From: JAWPMT01 sp965229785
GTDB taxonomy: Bacteria; Bacteroidota; Bacteroidia; Cytophagales; Cyclobacteriaceae
Assembly: GCA_965229785.1 (NCBI GenBank)
Contig: CBDDJS010000001.1
Coordinates: forward strand, 4,402,001 to 4,466,000
Direction of reading: 5' to 3'
Length of the DNA: 64,000 bases
Shown here piece after piece: positions 33,006 to 42,380 of this stretch (its first letter is position 1; every line of letters begins with the position of its first letter). The position numbers were made by a program, and so were the translations under genes. The notes beneath the pieces were generated by a model. The model did not search any database, had not been told where the DNA came from, and saw nothing but the letters and a program-made list of their open reading frames with translations.

Positions 33006-34241
33006 ATGAGTTTTCGTTTCACAACTTTTTTCTTTCTTGTTTTATGTTTTGGTCAGGTTCTCAGTCAGAAAACCGATGCTCAGGAACTCATCAAAGTGCA
33101 ATTTGATTGTCGTGGTTGCAACAACAATTTCATCCGTCAAAATATCAGAAGTGTCTCTCATGTCCGGGACCAGGCGTTAGCGGACGTCTACGTGCTGATC
33201 AACCAGACATTTACTCCCGCATCAAGGCTATTCAACATCTCGCTGCAGGGGATCAATGAGTTTGAAGGCATCAATAACCATTTTGAACATCCCATATCAC
33301 GTACTCAAACTTCACAGGAACAGAATGAGGAACTGGTCCATGTATTGCGGATTGCTCTGGCTCCCTACTTGTTGCACCGCATGTCTGACGCATTGACCCT
33401 CGAAATAGCTCCAGACTCATCCAATAGCCATGCCCCGGAAGAAGAGGTGGACAAATGGAGAAACTGGATCTTTAGCATAGCCGGAAGGTTCAATTTAAAT
33501 GAACAAGATACCCGAAAACAATCGTCAGTTACCCTGCGATTTGATGGCGATAAAGTAACTGAAAACTGGCGGGTACGATTAGATGGCAGATTCCGTCGAA
33601 ATATCCTTAAAATTTCAGAAGAAGGACAGGAACCCTTTAGTAGTCGTGTGGAAAATGAATTTATCGGTGGCAGTGTGGTCAAAAGTCTATCCAATCATTG
33701 GTCAGCGGGAGTTTTTAGTAGTTTTTTCTCAAATACAGCAGACAACCTGAACAGTCGAATCAATACATCATTCGCCCTGGAATACAATTTCTTTGATTAT
33801 CAGGAAGTGCTTACCAGAGAGATGACCATTGCTTATCGGGTAGGTATGAACTGGCAGGAATATCAGGATCCTACAATCTTTGACCGACTTGAGGATTCTT
33901 TCGGCAGTCAGTCGCTCGCCGTAGAAATTCGATTCCGACGCAACTGGGGTAATTTCTTTTCCACTATTCGGGGATCTCATTTCCTGCACAATTTCAAAAG
34001 AAACCGGCTTTCGGTCGATAACTCTGCTTCTGTACGGGTTTGGAAGGGACTCACAGTTCAGTTGAATGCCGAGTTCAACATCATTCGCGATCAGATCAAC
34101 TTACCCAAAGGTGAAGCCTCACTGGAAGATGTCATCCTACAGCAACGGGCCATTGCCAAGAGCTATGACTTGTTTATTGGAACGGGTATCAACTACACGT
34201 TTGGGTCGATCTTCAACAATATTTTGAATACGAGGCTATAG
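33006..34241 (+). CDS. Putative outer-membrane beta-barrel protein of unknown family
   Basis: 411 residues with a signal peptide (TTFFFLVLCFGQVLSQ). From about 150 there are many amphipathic strands typical of a barrel (SVTLRFDGDKV, WRVRLDGRFRRN, NHWSAGVFSSFF, LAVEIRFRRNWGNFFSTIRGS, LTVQLNAEFNIIRD), with an N-terminal soluble part containing two Cys in FDCRGCNNNF. No family recognised. Its last 11 codons lie in the first unit of a 242-bp tandem repeat that runs past the stop. Confidence 0.7.
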   Translation: MSFRFTTFFFLVLCFGQVLSQKTDAQELIKVQFDCRGCNNNFIRQNIRSVSHVRDQALADVYVLINQTFTPASRLFNISLQGINEFEGINNHFEHPISRTQTSQEQNEELVHVLRIALAPYLLHRMSDALTLEIAPDSSNSHAPEEEVDKWRNWIFSIAGRFNLNEQDTRKQSSVTLRFDGDKVTENWRVRLDGRFRRNILKISEEGQEPFSSRVENEFIGGSVVKSLSNHWSAGVFSSFFSNTADNLNSRINTSFALEYNFFDYQEVLTREMTIAYRVGMNWQEYQDPTIFDRLEDSFGSQSLAVEIRFRRNWGNFFSTIRGSHFLHNFKRNRLSVDNSASVRVWKGLTVQLNAEFNIIRDQINLPKGEASLEDVILQQRAIAKSYDLFIGTGINYTFGSIFNNILNTRL

Positions 34242-34727
34242 ATAGATCGATTGAGAAGCTCGAACGTTGCGTAGAACTATTGATCAATCCCCCTGGCCCC
34301 CTTTAGAAAGGGGGATTTTTAGCAATATCGATCGGAACCGTCTAGATATGGCATTTTAGCCCTCTTTGGTGTTATCACCAACGAGCATTGTTATCCAATC
34401 ACAAAAGCTCGTACAGTATGTTGTTGGTCAAAAGACCAACAACGGCTCAGATCTTCAACAATATTTTGAATACGAGGATTTAGATAGATCGATTGAGAAG
34501 CTCGAACGTTGCGTAGAACTATTGATCAATCCCCCTGGGCCCCATTAGAAAGGGGGATTTTTAGCAATATTGATCGGAACAGTCTAGATATGGCATTTTA
34601 GTCCTCGTCGGTGTTATCACCGATGAGCATTGTTATCCAATCACAAAAGCTCGTACAGTATGTTGTTGGTCATAAGACCAACAACGGCTCAGATCTTCAA
34701 CAATATTTTGAATACGGGGCTTTAATA
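34208..34727 (+). repeat. 242-bp tandem repeat with conserved hairpins
   Basis: GATCTTCAACAATATTTTG starts at 34208, 34450 and 34692, so the period is exactly 242. Two full units and a short third are present. Each full unit holds a terminator-like G/C hairpin, then a stem at 34362-34385 or 34604-34627 (CTC.TTGGTG-TTAT-CACCAA.GAG in unit 1, CTCGTCGGTG-TTAT-CACCGATGAG in unit 2, with a T-A to C-G swap), then a perfect 10-bp stem GTTGTTGGTC/GACCAACAAC at 34420-34443 and 34662-34685. The repeat includes the 3' end of the preceding gene. No transposase is nearby. Confidence 0.85.
34286..34320 (+). terminator. Terminator of the barrel gene, inside repeat unit 1
   Basis: CCCCCTT (34297-34303) pairs with AAGGGGG (34308-34314), followed by ATTTTT. 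Located 45 bases after the stop of the preceding gene. A near copy, with a broken inner stem (GGGCCCCATTAG), occurs in unit 2 at about 34528-34562, and another follows the array. Confidence 0.75.
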
Positions 34728-34743
34728 TCGTGTGAAAGGGCTC

Positions 34744-34790
34744 AAATCCCCCGACCTTCGGCCACCCCCTTTGAAAAGGGGGATTTTGAT
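34744..34790. terminator. Terminator-like G/C hairpin between the repeat array and htrA
   Basis: CCCCCTTT (34765-34772) pairs with AAAGGGGG (34775-34782), followed by ATTTTGAT; an outer AAATCCCCC (34744-34752) can pair alternatively with the same GGGGG arm. It resembles the hairpins inside the array and lies between the plus-strand array and the 3' end of the minus-strand htrA gene, so a bidirectional role is possible. Confidence 0.6.
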
Positions 34791-34856
34791 GACTTTTTAG
34801 GGCTAGTGGTTATTATCCATTTGAGAAGACAAACGATAGTTTAAAAAAGCCAGGCA

Positions 34857-36314
34857 TCAAAATCTATAAGGATAATAAACCTGCCTTCCGTTTCGGTCGA
34901 TCCCTACAATGGTTACCCTGCCTCGAATGCGTGACAACAACTCAGAAAGCTCTTCCGGGGTATCCATGGAACGTCCGTTGATTGAGGTAATGATGAACCC
35001 CTCCGGAATGTCAAGCCTGGCAAAGAAGCCTCTTCGGTCAAATTCAATCACTTTTACTCCTCCGGCTACTCCGTAAGCATCCCTATCTACTCTAGGTAAT
35101 GCTTCAAATGTGGCCTGAAGGTCCTCCGAATAGTACGTGACCCTCCGCAGGATTTCAGTGGTACCTTCTCTGTTGGTCAGCGTAATGGTCTTATTCACGG
35201 TTCGGTCATCACGACGCACCACCAGATCGATCTCATCACCAGGATACAATCCGGCCAGGTACTCTTCCAGGTTAGCTTTTGAATCTACACGTTGGCCATT
35301 AGCACGTAAAATCACATCCCCTTTTTCAAGTCCCGCCTCTTCCGAGGCACTGTTGCGAGCCACGGCGGTAATCAGTACCCCTTGTAGACTTTGTAACTCT
35401 AACCGATCAGCAATCTCACTATCTATATCCAGAAACTCCGCTCCGGTGAGGGCTTTCTGCACCTGACCATATTTCACCAAATCGGTATACACTTTTTTGA
35501 CAATATCCACCGGAACCGCAAATCCATAACCCGCGTAAGATCCTGTTCTGGATAAAATGGCTGTATTGATACCAATCAACTCTCCCTTTTTATTGACTAG
35601 AGCACCGCCACTATTTCCAGGATTGATCGCTGCATCTGTTTGAATGAAAGATTCGATGGGAAATCGGTCTCGAAGGATGTTGATATTTCTTCCTTTAGCA
35701 GAAACAATTCCGGCAGTAACAGTAGACGTCAGGTTAAAAGGATTACCAACGGCAAGTACCCACTCGCCCACGTTCACATTTTTTGACTTGCCAAGAGCAA
35801 TGGCAGGCATGTTGGTGTCCTCCACTTTGATCACCGCCAAATCCGTAGAAGGATCCGTACCGATCAATTCCGCATCATAGATTTTCTTACCCACCGTTAC
35901 CCGAATGACGTCCGCGTCTTCAATTACGTGGTTATTGGTCACGATGTATCCATCGGCTGAAAAGATCACCCCAGAACCAGAACTCACTTTCTGTTGACTT
36001 CTGGGCTCAAAAAACCAATCAAAAATACTGCGGCCCAGGTACTCATATTCGGTAGATGTCTGTATAAATACCACGCTATTGGTACTGGAAAAAGAAGCTT
36101 CGACAAAGTCTTCTCTGAACAAGCTGGTATCTGCCAACATTTCAGATGTTGAAATGACCGGTTCATCCGTAGCCGTTCTATAATTCGAGAACTGAGCCGG
36201 AGTTTCTTGCTCAATCTCCGATATGATCTCCGATTTGTACCATTCAGCTCCTACAATCAGTCCCAAAAAACCTGTTGAAAAACCAATAATCGCTGTAAGC
36301 AATGCTCGTTTCAT
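34857..36314 (-). CDS. Do-like serine protease (HtrA/DegQ type)
   Basis: Envelope protease and chaperone of 485 residues. A single N-terminal membrane segment (about 5-22) anchors it. The catalytic triad is His129 (TNNHV), Asp158 (STDLAV) and Ser235 (NPGNSGG). Two PDZ domains follow at about 290-375 and 400-480, of which the first carries the usual QGVLITAVARNSASEEAGLEKGD pattern. Family assignment is firm; DegP versus DegQ naming is not. Confidence 0.94.
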   Translation of the reverse strand: MKRALLTAIIGFSTGFLGLIVGAEWYKSEIISEIEQETPAQFSNYRTATDEPVISTSEMLADTSLFREDFVEASFSSTNSVVFIQTSTEYEYLGRSIFDWFFEPRSQQKVSSGSGVIFSADGYIVTNNHVIEDADVIRVTVGKKIYDAELIGTDPSTDLAVIKVEDTNMPAIALGKSKNVNVGEWVLAVGNPFNLTSTVTAGIVSAKGRNINILRDRFPIESFIQTDAAINPGNSGGALVNKKGELIGINTAILSRTGSYAGYGFAVPVDIVKKVYTDLVKYGQVQKALTGAEFLDIDSEIADRLELQSLQGVLITAVARNSASEEAGLEKGDVILRANGQRVDSKANLEEYLAGLYPGDEIDLVVRRDDRTVNKTITLTNREGTTEILRRVTYYSEDLQATFEALPRVDRDAYGVAGGVKVIEFDRRGFFARLDIPEGFIITSINGRSMDTPEELSELLSRIRGRVTIVGIDRNGRQVYYPYRF

Positions 36315-36390
36315 CCTCTTGATCTTTTATTTCGGAAGTTATTTACTACAAAGTGAAAAAATTGTTTCAATATTGTTGGCCCTGTACAAG

Positions 36391-36398
36391 TAATTTTG
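36391..36398 (+). promoter_or_regulatory. Possible -7 promoter element upstream of the GH3 gene
   Basis: TAATTTTG matches the TAnnTTTG consensus and lies 19 bases before the ATG at 36418. No -33 TTG with the usual 19-bp spacing was found, so the assignment is tentative. Confidence 0.35.
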
Positions 36399-36417
36399 TG
36401 CAACGCTTAACCTAAAT

Positions 36418-37917
36418 ATGGGAATCCGAGCAATTCTAAGCAAGCCATTTGCCTCACTAATAGTGAAAGACCAAAAGAAATGGTCGCACGAACCAGGGAG
36501 GTATCAAAAAGACATCTTCGAACACCTGATCAAAGTCGGGGGAACAACCACCTTCGGAAAGGAGCATGGTTTTGGTGACATCAAAAATCACGAAGACTTC
36601 AAAAAACAGGTCCCGATCAGGGATTATGAAGCTTTATCGCCTTATGTCCAGCAAATCCTTGATGGAAAGTCAGATGTACTCTGGAAAGGGAAACCTACAT
36701 ATTTCGCCAAAACCTCAGGGACTACCAGTGGTACGAAATACATCCCAATCACGAAAGACTCCATTCCCAACCACATCAATAGTGCGCGCAATGCCCTGCT
36801 GTCTTATGTTCACGAATCCGGAAAGTCCGATTTCCTGGATCGCAAGTTGATCTTCCTTTCCGGAAGCCCGACAATGGACAAAAATGCTGGCATATACACA
36901 GGTCGACTATCAGGCATTGTCAATCACCACGTCCCTTCCTACCTAAGGACCAATCAGATGCCCTCCTACGAAACCAACTGTATTGAGGATTGGGAAGAGA
37001 AGGTAGATACCATTGTCGATGAGACTATCGATCAGGACATGTCACTAATTTCCGGCATTCCACCCTGGGTGCAGATGTATTTTGATCGATTGGTAGAAAA
37101 GAAAGGGGTTCCGGTAAAAGACATATTCCCCAATTTCTCACTGTTTGTATACGGAGGTGTCAATTTCGAACCTTATCGTAAAAAACTTTTCGAAACAATA
37201 GGTAAAACGATTGATTCCATAGAGACTTATCCGGCCTCAGAAGGTTTCATCGCCTATCAGGATTCACAAAATGCCGAGGGCCTGCTTTTACTGGCCAATA
37301 GTGGCATCTTTTTCGAATTCGTTCCAGCTGACAAGTATTTTGAAGATAACCCGCCTCGCTATACCATTGATGAAGTGGAGATCGGTGTGAACTATGCCGT
37401 AATTATCAACAGCAACGCCGGACTATGGGGTTATTCTATTGGTGACACGGTGAAATTTGTCAGCAAATCACCGCATCGGTTGCTGGTTACCGGACGGATC
37501 AAACACTTTATTTCAGCTTTTGGTGAACATGTTATCGGCGAAGAAGTTGAAAAAGCAATGAAACTTGCTTGTGAGGAACAACCAGGGACCGAATTGGTAG
37601 AATTTACTGTCGCTCCAAATGTGACCCCCGATGGAGGCTTGCCCAGCCATGAATGGTACATTGAGTTTGCGAATGAACCAAAAGATCTGTCCTCTTTCGC
37701 AAAAAGTTTAGATTTGCAGCTTCGTAAGCTCAACTCCTATTATGATGATCTGATCAGTGGGGCCATTCTGGAAGAGCTTAAGATCATTAGGTTGCAAAAA
37801 AATGCTTTTATCGACTACATGAAATCCATTGGAAAACTGGGAGGGCAAAACAAAGTTCCCCGTCTGTCGAACGACAGAAAAATCGCCGATCAGTTGACCC
37901 AACATTCCCTGAAATAA
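36418..37917 (+). CDS. GH3-family acyl-adenylating protein
   Basis: 499 residues of the GH3 (auxin-responsive promoter) superfamily, whose plant members conjugate amino acids to jasmonate or auxin through an acyl-adenylate. The nucleotide-binding motif FAKTSGTTSGTKYIPIT and the later YPASEGFIAYQ and NAGLWGYSIGDTVKF motifs are present. Bacterial GH3 proteins are widespread in Bacteroidota with no proven substrate. It is followed after 4 bases by dxr and then rseP, on the same strand, suggesting one transcription unit. Confidence 0.9.
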   Translation: MGIRAILSKPFASLIVKDQKKWSHEPGRYQKDIFEHLIKVGGTTTFGKEHGFGDIKNHEDFKKQVPIRDYEALSPYVQQILDGKSDVLWKGKPTYFAKTSGTTSGTKYIPITKDSIPNHINSARNALLSYVHESGKSDFLDRKLIFLSGSPTMDKNAGIYTGRLSGIVNHHVPSYLRTNQMPSYETNCIEDWEEKVDTIVDETIDQDMSLISGIPPWVQMYFDRLVEKKGVPVKDIFPNFSLFVYGGVNFEPYRKKLFETIGKTIDSIETYPASEGFIAYQDSQNAEGLLLLANSGIFFEFVPADKYFEDNPPRYTIDEVEIGVNYAVIINSNAGLWGYSIGDTVKFVSKSPHRLLVTGRIKHFISAFGEHVIGEEVEKAMKLACEEQPGTELVEFTVAPNVTPDGGLPSHEWYIEFANEPKDLSSFAKSLDLQLRKLNSYYDDLISGAILEELKIIRLQKNAFIDYMKSIGKLGGQNKVPRLSNDRKIADQLTQHSLK

Positions 37918-37921
37918 GACC

Positions 37922-39082
37922 TTGGAAAAGCCCACAAAACGTATTGCAATCTTAGGATCCACTGGTTCCATCGGCACCCAAACCCTGGAAGTTGTTGCAC
38001 AACACACGGACCGGTTTGCTGTGGAAGTACTCACGGCTAACAACAACGCTGATCTACTGATCCAACAGGCTGGTCAATTCAAACCGAATGTAGTGGTCAT
38101 TGGCAATGATGCCCTCTACGACAAAGTTTTTTCTGCGTTGGATCCCCTGGACATCAAAGTATACGCTGGCGACAATGCCCTCAACAATGTAGTGCAAATG
38201 GACACGGTTGATATCGTATTGACCGCACTCGTAGGATATTCCGGACTGAAACCGACCATTGCTGCCATCGAGGCAGGTAAACCCATCGCCCTGGCCAATA
38301 AGGAAACATTGGTGGTCGCCGGGGAATTAGTGACCCGACTCGCTCAGGAAAAAGGAGTCAATATTCTTCCTGTGGATTCGGAGCACTCTGCCATATTCCA
38401 GTGTCTGGTGGGAGAATTCCACAATCCGATTGAAAAACTTATCCTTACGGCCTCAGGCGGGCCTTTCCGGGGCAAAAGCAGGGATGAATTACTTTCAGTG
38501 ACCAAGGCACAGGCGTTGAAGCATCCTAACTGGGATATGGGAGCCAAAATCACCATCGATTCGGCCAGTTTGATGAATAAAGGACTGGAAGTAATCGAGG
38601 CCAAATGGCTGTTTGGTATTGGCCTGGATAAGATTGAGGTAGTCGTTCACCCCCAATCCATTATCCACTCAATGGTCCAATTTGAAGATGCATCCATTAA
38701 AGCACAACTTGGACTACCTGATATGCGTATTCCTATTCAGTTCGCCTTGAGCTATCCGGAGCGGCTGAAATCCGATTTCCCCAGGTTCGACTTCATGGAC
38801 TATCCTTCGCTGACTTTTGAGAAGCCAGATACGTCCACGTTCAGAAACCTGGCTTTGGCTTATGAAGCCATTAAATTGGGTGGAAATAAACCTTGCATCC
38901 TGAATGCGGCCAACGAAATTGCCGTGGATGGTTTTTTAAAGGACAAGATAGGATTCCTGGAAATCTCCGATATCATCGAGCAATGTCTCGAAAAAGTTGA
39001 TTTCGTGAGGCAACCAATTTTGGAAGATTTTGTAAATACAGATAAAGAGACAAGAATTAAAGCGAGAGAATTAGTAGCGTAA
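37922..39082 (+). CDS. dxr: 1-deoxy-D-xylulose 5-phosphate reductoisomerase
   Basis: Second enzyme of the MEP isoprenoid pathway, NADPH-dependent. It uses a TTG start (the next ATG is deep in the protein) and has 386 residues. N-terminal nucleotide-binding LGSTGSIGTQTLEVV, ALVGYSGLKPTIAAIEAGKPIALANKETLV, then the catalytic PVDSEHSAIFQ and the ASGGPFRG motif identify it. Its stop overlaps the rseP start by one base (TAATG). Confidence 0.96.
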   Translation: MEKPTKRIAILGSTGSIGTQTLEVVAQHTDRFAVEVLTANNNADLLIQQAGQFKPNVVVIGNDALYDKVFSALDPLDIKVYAGDNALNNVVQMDTVDIVLTALVGYSGLKPTIAAIEAGKPIALANKETLVVAGELVTRLAQEKGVNILPVDSEHSAIFQCLVGEFHNPIEKLILTASGGPFRGKSRDELLSVTKAQALKHPNWDMGAKITIDSASLMNKGLEVIEAKWLFGIGLDKIEVVVHPQSIIHSMVQFEDASIKAQLGLPDMRIPIQFALSYPERLKSDFPRFDFMDYPSLTFEKPDTSTFRNLALAYEAIKLGGNKPCILNAANEIAVDGFLKDKIGFLEISDIIEQCLEKVDFVRQPILEDFVNTDKETRIKARELVA

Positions 39083-40395
39083 TGGAAACGATTATAATGA
39101 CGGTCCAGCTTCTGCTGGGTTTATCCATACTGGTAGGCGTGCATGAGTGGGGCCACCTGGCAGCAGCCAAAGCCTTCGGCATGCGAGTCGAAAAGTACTC
39201 TATCGGATTTCCTCCGAAGATCTGGGGTAAAAAATTTGGTGAAACAGAATACTCCATAGGTGCTATTCCTTTAGGCGGTTTCGTGAAAATTTCTGGTATG
39301 ATCGATGAATCACTGGACACAGAAAGTCTGAGCGAAGAACCAGAACCTTGGGAATTCAGAGCCAAACCAGCCTGGCAAAGACTGATCGTAATGCTTGGCG
39401 GGATCATTGTAAATGTGATTACCGGGATCATCGTATTCATCGCCCTTACTTATTCGCAAGGAGAAACTTACCTATCCAAAGAAGAACTCAACAAGCATGG
39501 TATCATGGCTGCTGAGTTAGGTGAAAAGATCGGGTTTAAGACCGGGGATAAAATCATTAACATCAATGGTCAGGATTATGAAAAATTTCGTGACCTGATC
39601 AGCCCGGATGTATTGCTAGGCACCAACGGATACTATACTGTGCTTCGCGATGGTCAGGAAATCCGCATTGATATTCCAAACAATTTCCTGGATGACTTTT
39701 CAGAAGGTCGGGAAGCTACTCCTTTCATATTCGCCAGGGCAGCATTTGAGGTTGGCAGAATTCCCGAAGGAAGTAATGCCATTCAAGGTGGTCTTCAGGT
39801 CGGGGATCAAATTAGAAGCATAGAAGGCCAACCCATCCGGTTTTTTGATGAATTAGAAGGCATGCTCGCCACGTATAAAAACGGTACCGTAAATATGGTG
39901 GTTGACCGTGAGGGTCAGATGGTTGATTTAAATTTACTGGTAGATGAAGAAGGTAAATTAGGGTTTTCTCCTAGTTCTCTGCTTGAGTATTCAAGAAATG
40001 AGTTCTCCTTTGGAGAGTCTGTTTCCAGAGGAACCACACGGGCATTCAGCGTGGTTTGGGTCAATATCAAAGCCTTTGGCAAAATCTTTTCCGGAGATAT
40101 CTCTCCCAGAAAGTCACTTTCGGGTCCTATTGGTATAGCAGGACTCTTCGGTGGCGATTGGGACTGGGTGAATTTCTGGAACATCACCGGTCTGTTATCG
40201 ATGGTGCTTGCCTTCATGAATCTCTTACCTATTCCTGCACTGGATGGTGGACACGTGATGTTTCTGACCTGGGAAATGGTAACGGGAAGAAAACCTTCGG
40301 ATAAATTCCTCGAAAATGCTCAAAAAGTGGGCATGGTTTTAATCCTTGGACTGATGGTATTTGTCATCTTTAATGACATCTCGAAGTTCTTCTAA
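39082..40395 (+). CDS. rseP: RIP zinc metalloprotease RseP
   Basis: Inner-membrane site-2 protease of 437 residues that cleaves anti-sigma factors and signal peptides. Zinc motif HEWGH at residues 21-25, central PDZ domains (about 145-280), and the third metal ligand region LLPIPALDGGH near the C-terminus. Coupled to dxr. An intrinsic terminator follows at 40418. Confidence 0.95.
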   Translation: METIIMTVQLLLGLSILVGVHEWGHLAAAKAFGMRVEKYSIGFPPKIWGKKFGETEYSIGAIPLGGFVKISGMIDESLDTESLSEEPEPWEFRAKPAWQRLIVMLGGIIVNVITGIIVFIALTYSQGETYLSKEELNKHGIMAAELGEKIGFKTGDKIININGQDYEKFRDLISPDVLLGTNGYYTVLRDGQEIRIDIPNNFLDDFSEGREATPFIFARAAFEVGRIPEGSNAIQGGLQVGDQIRSIEGQPIRFFDELEGMLATYKNGTVNMVVDREGQMVDLNLLVDEEGKLGFSPSSLLEYSRNEFSFGESVSRGTTRAFSVVWVNIKAFGKIFSGDISPRKSLSGPIGIAGLFGGDWDWVNFWNITGLLSMVLAFMNLLPIPALDGGHVMFLTWEMVTGRKPSDKFLENAQKVGMVLILGLMVFVIFNDISKFF

Positions 40396-40417
40396 TGCAT
40401 AAGAAATGATCATAGAA

Positions 40418-40444
40418 GCAGCCTAATCGGGCTGCTTTTTTTTT
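40418..40444 (+). terminator. Intrinsic terminator of the GH3-dxr-rseP operon
   Basis: Stem GCAGCC (40418-40423) with GGCTGC (40430-40435), six-base loop, followed by nine T. Confidence 0.88.
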
Positions 40445-40514
40445 GCCCTGTAGATTGTAAGATGGTCAAATCATGATCCATTGAAAATATTGTGTTGTTT
40501 TGTAAGTGCTAGCT

Positions 40515-42257
40515 ATGAAATTCACAGAAGAACAAAACGACATCATCCACGCAAATACGGATCTAAAAGTAAATGCTGTTGCCGGATCCGGAAAAACTTC
40601 CACTTTACTGGCTTATGCCAAGCAACATCCTGATAAACGGATCCTTTATCTGGTTTTCAACAAATCTGTAAAGGAAGAGGCCAAGCTAAAATTCCAGACG
40701 GAAGGCCTTAGGAATACGACCGTGGAAACCGCTCATTCTCTCGCTTATGGCGCGATGAGAAGTACCGGTCCAATAGACCTGAGGCATCAAGGGTATACGT
40801 CCTTTGATATTAGGGAGTTATTACAATTCTCGATGGGTGATCTGATCACGGAAATGAAAATCGCCAGTCATGTGGCAAGGATGGCTTCTTGTTTTTGCAA
40901 TGGGCAGGAAATGAAATTGAAGGATTGTCCCTACTTATCTTATTTACCTGTAGGCAAAGACCAACAATTTGCCGAGGAGTACTTTGATCTGATTCACCAA
41001 TCAACGCGTGATTTTCTTGGGCTAATGCACCGTCGGAAGCATGCCATCACTCATGAGTTCTACTTAAAGCAATATCAACTTTCCCAACCCCAACTGAACT
41101 ACGATATCATTCTCTTTGATGAGGGGCAGGATGCCTCTGGGGTTATGCTCGACATATTTTTGAAACAATCCGCCAGGAAGGTGATTGTAGGGGATCAAAA
41201 TCAGCAGATTTACAGTTGGCGCTATGCCATCAACGCATTGGAAGAAGTCGATTTCGAAGAAAAGGTACTAACCAATAGCTTTCGGTTTCCTCAGGATATT
41301 GCTGATATCGCCAATGATGTGCTCGCCAGAAAGCAACATCTGGACTATCCGGAAAGCCCCGAAATTAAAGGTCTGGGTAAAACCAAGCTAATGATCAGCC
41401 CGAGTCGGGCAACCCTCGGCCGGACGAATTCCGGGATCCTGATCAGTGCCATTGATCAATTGATCGAAGAAAAGGAGATACAGTCATTGTATTTTGAAGG
41501 CAACTTCGAAACCTATACCTACGCAGATGAAAACGGGTCAATCTGGGACATCCTCAATCTACATCAGGGTAAAAAGCATCAGATCAGAAACAATCTTATC
41601 CGCGGCATGAAAGGCATGACCCAATTGAAGGAATATGCGGAAGAAACAGGAGATTCTTCTTTGAAGGGCCTCATTGATATTGTGGTAAAGTACCAGGGCG
41701 AGTTACCTTACCTGATCAAAAAAATCAAAAATGCTCAGGTGGAAGTGGAGCAAAAAGAAAATGCTGATATGATCTTTTCGACTATTCATAAAGCGAAAGG
41801 TATGGAATACGATCAGGTCACGCTTACTTCAGATTTCCTTTCAGAAGACCGACTGCTTGAAACCATTGGAGCCTCGGACAAAACAGGAGTGGACAAAGGG
41901 CGATTGGGGGAAGAGATCAATTTACTCTATGTCGGAGTAACACGGACAAAACAGATTCTGAATATGCCGAATGAGTTGCTCCCCGTCCATATGCAGGAAC
42001 CTGAAGAAAAGAAACGCAACGATATTCCTGATTTTACAGACTGGCGCTTTTCTCAAAAAGAGCAATCCAGCGCATCTCCGAAAGAACGGAATCAAACTAA
42101 TCCCAATGCGTACAAAAAATGGACCTCAGCTGAAGATCAGGAGTTACAAGAACGATACGCAGAGCAACAGCCGATCAAACGGATCAGCCGGGAAATGGGT
42201 AGGAATAAGGGGGCTATTTACTCCAGGTTGAAGAAATTGGGCCTCAGAGAAGAGTAG
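40515..42257 (+). CDS. UvrD/Rep-like superfamily 1 helicase with a C-terminal Myb/SANT-like domain
   Basis: 580 residues from the ATG at 40515 (a GTG at 40506 is also in frame). Walker A AVAGSGKTSTL, motif II DEGQDASG, motif III-type GDQNQQIYSWRYA, FSTIHKAKGMEYDQV and LYVGVTRTKQ are SF1 helicase motifs. After a charged linker (about 505-540) comes a 45-residue tail, KKWTSAEDQELQERYA...ISREMGRNKGAIYSRLKKLG, which looks like a SANT/Myb helix-turn-helix. Related to the FBH1/PcrA-like bacterial helicases of unknown role. Such a tail is unusual and may give DNA binding. Confidence 0.88.
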   Translation: MKFTEEQNDIIHANTDLKVNAVAGSGKTSTLLAYAKQHPDKRILYLVFNKSVKEEAKLKFQTEGLRNTTVETAHSLAYGAMRSTGPIDLRHQGYTSFDIRELLQFSMGDLITEMKIASHVARMASCFCNGQEMKLKDCPYLSYLPVGKDQQFAEEYFDLIHQSTRDFLGLMHRRKHAITHEFYLKQYQLSQPQLNYDIILFDEGQDASGVMLDIFLKQSARKVIVGDQNQQIYSWRYAINALEEVDFEEKVLTNSFRFPQDIADIANDVLARKQHLDYPESPEIKGLGKTKLMISPSRATLGRTNSGILISAIDQLIEEKEIQSLYFEGNFETYTYADENGSIWDILNLHQGKKHQIRNNLIRGMKGMTQLKEYAEETGDSSLKGLIDIVVKYQGELPYLIKKIKNAQVEVEQKENADMIFSTIHKAKGMEYDQVTLTSDFLSEDRLLETIGASDKTGVDKGRLGEEINLLYVGVTRTKQILNMPNELLPVHMQEPEEKKRNDIPDFTDWRFSQKEQSSASPKERNQTNPNAYKKWTSAEDQELQERYAEQQPIKRISREMGRNKGAIYSRLKKLGLREE

Positions 42258-42380
42258 CTCAACTTCCTCCCACGTTCATCCAACCTGGGCTTTATTGGAT
42301 TTATTCAAGCACTTTTATCGAAATTGAATGAATGCTCTTTCTTTTTCCTTTATTTTTCGATCATAAATAAACCAAAATAA

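Noticed and set aside
34366..34844. Two short plus-strand frames (60 and 77 codons) with the same N-terminus
   Set aside because: They arise because the 242-bp unit is repeated and run through the hairpins; no signal or domain supports them as genes.
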